Source: Paludibacteraceae bacterium
GTDB lineage: Bacteria; Bacteroidota; Bacteroidia; Bacteroidales; Paludibacteraceae
Length of the DNA: 7,080 nt
Reading direction: 5' to 3'
Assembly: GCA_947445425.1 (NCBI GenBank)
Contig: CANFFA010000120.1
Coordinates: forward strand, 1-7,080
The notes below the pieces were generated by a model. It was not told the DNA's origin, searched no databases, and was given only the letters and a program-made list of their open reading frames with translations. Positions within the stretch are counted from its first letter, which is position 1. Every line of letters starts with the position of its first letter. The translations under genes and the position numbers were made by a program. Of the stretch, positions 5,489 to 7,080 are shown one piece after another.

Positions 5489-7080
5489 ATGAAATCCAAA
5501 AGCCTCGTTGTAATCTTAATTGCAATTTTTGTAACTTGCAATTCTCTGGAAGCTGGTCTACATAAATATGCCGCTAATTCTGTTTTGGCAAATGGTAAAT
5601 TTGTGAAAATTGGCATTGTGGAGAGTGGTGTCTATAAATTGACATACGAAAAGCTAGTTGCTATGGGTATGGATCCTCAAAATGTCCATGTTTTTGGTTA
5701 TGGTGGGGGCGTATTGGAGCAGAGTTTTTTACTTCCCAAAATTGATGATCTACCAGAAATCCCAGTCTATTTCGAAAAAGGAACTGATGGTAACTTTGGC
5801 CCTGGTGATTATGTGCTTTTTTATGGACAAGGCGTAGTCAAATGGGGATATGACAGTTCAAAATCGATTTTTACGCACACGAACAATCCATATGCGCAAT
5901 TTGGTTATTATTTTGTATCTTCTAATGCAGTGGCTACAGCTGTAAAAAGAATTGAAACGAAAAGTAGTATGATCATTCCAGCGGATGCTGAGGTAAAAGA
6001 TGTTTCTGAATTCGTTGATTATAAGGTGTCTGAAAAAGATATACGTTCACTTCCTAATTCTGGGAAAGAGTTTTATGGGGATGATTTTAATACTACATTA
6101 AATTATAATTATGCATTGAACTTTCCTAATATAATAAGATCAAATTCCAATGCATTGAAAGTAAATCTTGATGTTGCTGCAGCATCCTCTTCGACCTCTA
6201 ATTTCACTTTGAAGTTGAACGGAACCCAGTCTCAAACTTTATTTACGCGTGCCAGATCGTCATCCGATCAATATGAAATGGCTACAGATGCATCTAAGAC
6301 TTTTACCTTTTCTACGCTTACAGATGATTTGCTATTTTCGGTCGGTTATGATAAGCCTACCTCAACCTCTATTGGTTATATGAATTTTTTGGAAGTTACT
6401 GCTCGCAGGGCATTGAAAATGAGTGGATCTGTAATGCAGTTTCAGAATGTTGATTGGTTGGGTTCAGGTTTTTATAGTAGGTATATATTGAGTAACGCAA
6501 CTACAAATGTTCAAGTTTGGGATATTACAAATCCGCAGGAAGTAAGTATTGTTCCAACAACTTTTGAAAATGGTAATTTAAGCTTTACTGATACAAGCAA
6601 TACTCTAAAGCAATACATTGCCATTGATACAAAGGCTTCAGGTTCGATACAGACTCCTTTGAATGATGTAGTTGTGCCAAATCAAAATCTTCATGGTATG
6701 CAGCAGGCTGATCTGGTGATCATCACGCATCCAAGTTTTGTTTCACAAGCTCAGATCTTAGCAAAAGCCCATGTAGATAAAGAAAACTTAATTGTTGAAG
6801 TGGTAACAACTGAACAAGTTTACAATGAATTTTCATCAGGAACACATGATGCTACTGCCTATCGTTGGGTAATGAAAATGTTGTATGACAGGGCTACAGT
6901 ATCCACAGATTTGCCAAAATCCCTTTTATTGTTTGGAAGAGGAACCTTTGATAATAAAAAAATATTAACCAAAAATCCAGAATCGGGTAACAGTCTTGTT
7001 TTGACCTATCAAGATGATAATTCTTTGTCTCAAACGGCATCATTTGTCACAGACGATTATTTTGCTTATTTAGAGGATAA
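5489..7080 (+). CDS. porU: Type IX secretion system sortase PorU (C25 gingipain-like), N-terminal part (runs off right edge)
   Basis: PorU sits at the cell surface in the type IX secretion attachment complex, removes the C-terminal signal of cargo proteins and joins them to anionic lipopolysaccharide. 530 codons are visible of a family usually around 1100-1300 residues. A signal peptide covers residues 1-22 (MKSKS, hydrophobic LVVILIAIFV, likely cleavage after LEA). The N-terminal domain follows with GKFVKIGIVESGVYKLTYEK at about 36-55 and VHVFGYGGGVLEQ at about 64-76. A beta-rich region rich in Ser/Thr/Asn continues to about 400. The C25 peptidase-like domain begins near 406 (ADLVIITHPSFVSQAQ), then EQVYNEFSSGTHDATAYRW at 442-460, LLLFGRGTFDNK at about 479-490 and VTDDYFAYLED at the edge. 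The catalytic His and Cys lie beyond the window. GRG (483-485) stands where I remember many relatives having GDG. porV often follows porU, but that cannot be checked here. Confidence 0.92.
   Translation, partial: MKSKSLVVILIAIFVTCNSLEAGLHKYAANSVLANGKFVKIGIVESGVYKLTYEKLVAMGMDPQNVHVFGYGGGVLEQSFLLPKIDDLPEIPVYFEKGTDGNFGPGDYVLFYGQGVVKWGYDSSKSIFTHTNNPYAQFGYYFVSSNAVATAVKRIETKSSMIIPADAEVKDVSEFVDYKVSEKDIRSLPNSGKEFYGDDFNTTLNYNYALNFPNIIRSNSNALKVNLDVAAASSSTSNFTLKLNGTQSQTLFTRARSSSDQYEMATDASKTFTFSTLTDDLLFSVGYDKPTSTSIGYMNFLEVTARRALKMSGSVMQFQNVDWLGSGFYSRYILSNATTNVQVWDITNPQEVSIVPTTFENGNLSFTDTSNTLKQYIAIDTKASGSIQTPLNDVVVPNQNLHGMQQADLVIITHPSFVSQAQILAKAHVDKENLIVEVVTTEQVYNEFSSGTHDATAYRWVMKMLYDRATVSTDLPKSLLLFGRGTFDNKKILTKNPESGNSLVLTYQDDNSLSQTASFVTDDYFAYLED

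Noticed and set aside
5531..5541. Cys17 of PorU as a lipoprotein anchor
   Set aside because: The preceding residues F-V-T do not form a lipobox (Thr at -1), while LEA|G five residues later fits ordinary signal peptidase I cleavage.

Overview
The window is low-GC DNA from a bacterium that is almost certainly a member of the Bacteroidota. Four things point there: a type IX secretion sortase (PorU) gene; promoter-like TAnnTTTG (-7) boxes in front of three genes; general absence of Shine-Dalgarno sequences; and a leucyl-tRNA synthetase with a long insertion ahead of its VNWC segment. The gene style resembles Sphingobacteriia or Cytophagia, but the class is an inference from remembered families and was not tested.

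Layout. On the minus strand, from right to left, leuS (leucyl-tRNA synthetase, 3686 to 930) is followed by a strong palindrome in the 85-bp gap. Next comes the N-terminal 281 residues of a WzxC-type polysaccharide flippase (844 to 1), which runs off the left edge. On the plus strand are rex (NADH/NAD+-responsive repressor, 3888-4580), a 201-bp repeat-rich leader, a small FAH-family hydrolase (4782-5393), and the first 530 codons of porU (5489 to the right edge). The porU catalytic residues lie outside the window. leuS and rex are divergent, separated by 201 bp that hold a -7 box for each gene.

How the genes relate. They do not form one pathway. leuS is housekeeping. Rex would adjust transcription of fermentative and respiratory genes to the NADH/NAD+ ratio. 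The FAH protein is a metal-dependent acylpyruvase or decarboxylase-like enzyme of central carbon metabolism. PorU processes T9SS cargo at the cell surface, and the flippase exports lipid-linked sugars for surface polysaccharide. Only the last two share a theme, the cell surface, and they lie at opposite ends.

I found no convincing new biological system. The most unusual parts are non-coding. One is a compound palindrome (854-925) that fills the leuS-flippase gap. The other is the leader of the FAH gene (4652-4790), which holds degenerate 8-bp tandem repeats, roughly helically spaced CATG motifs and a chain of three tiny ORFs overlapping by ATGA. No tRNA, rRNA, CRISPR array or insertion sequence was seen.
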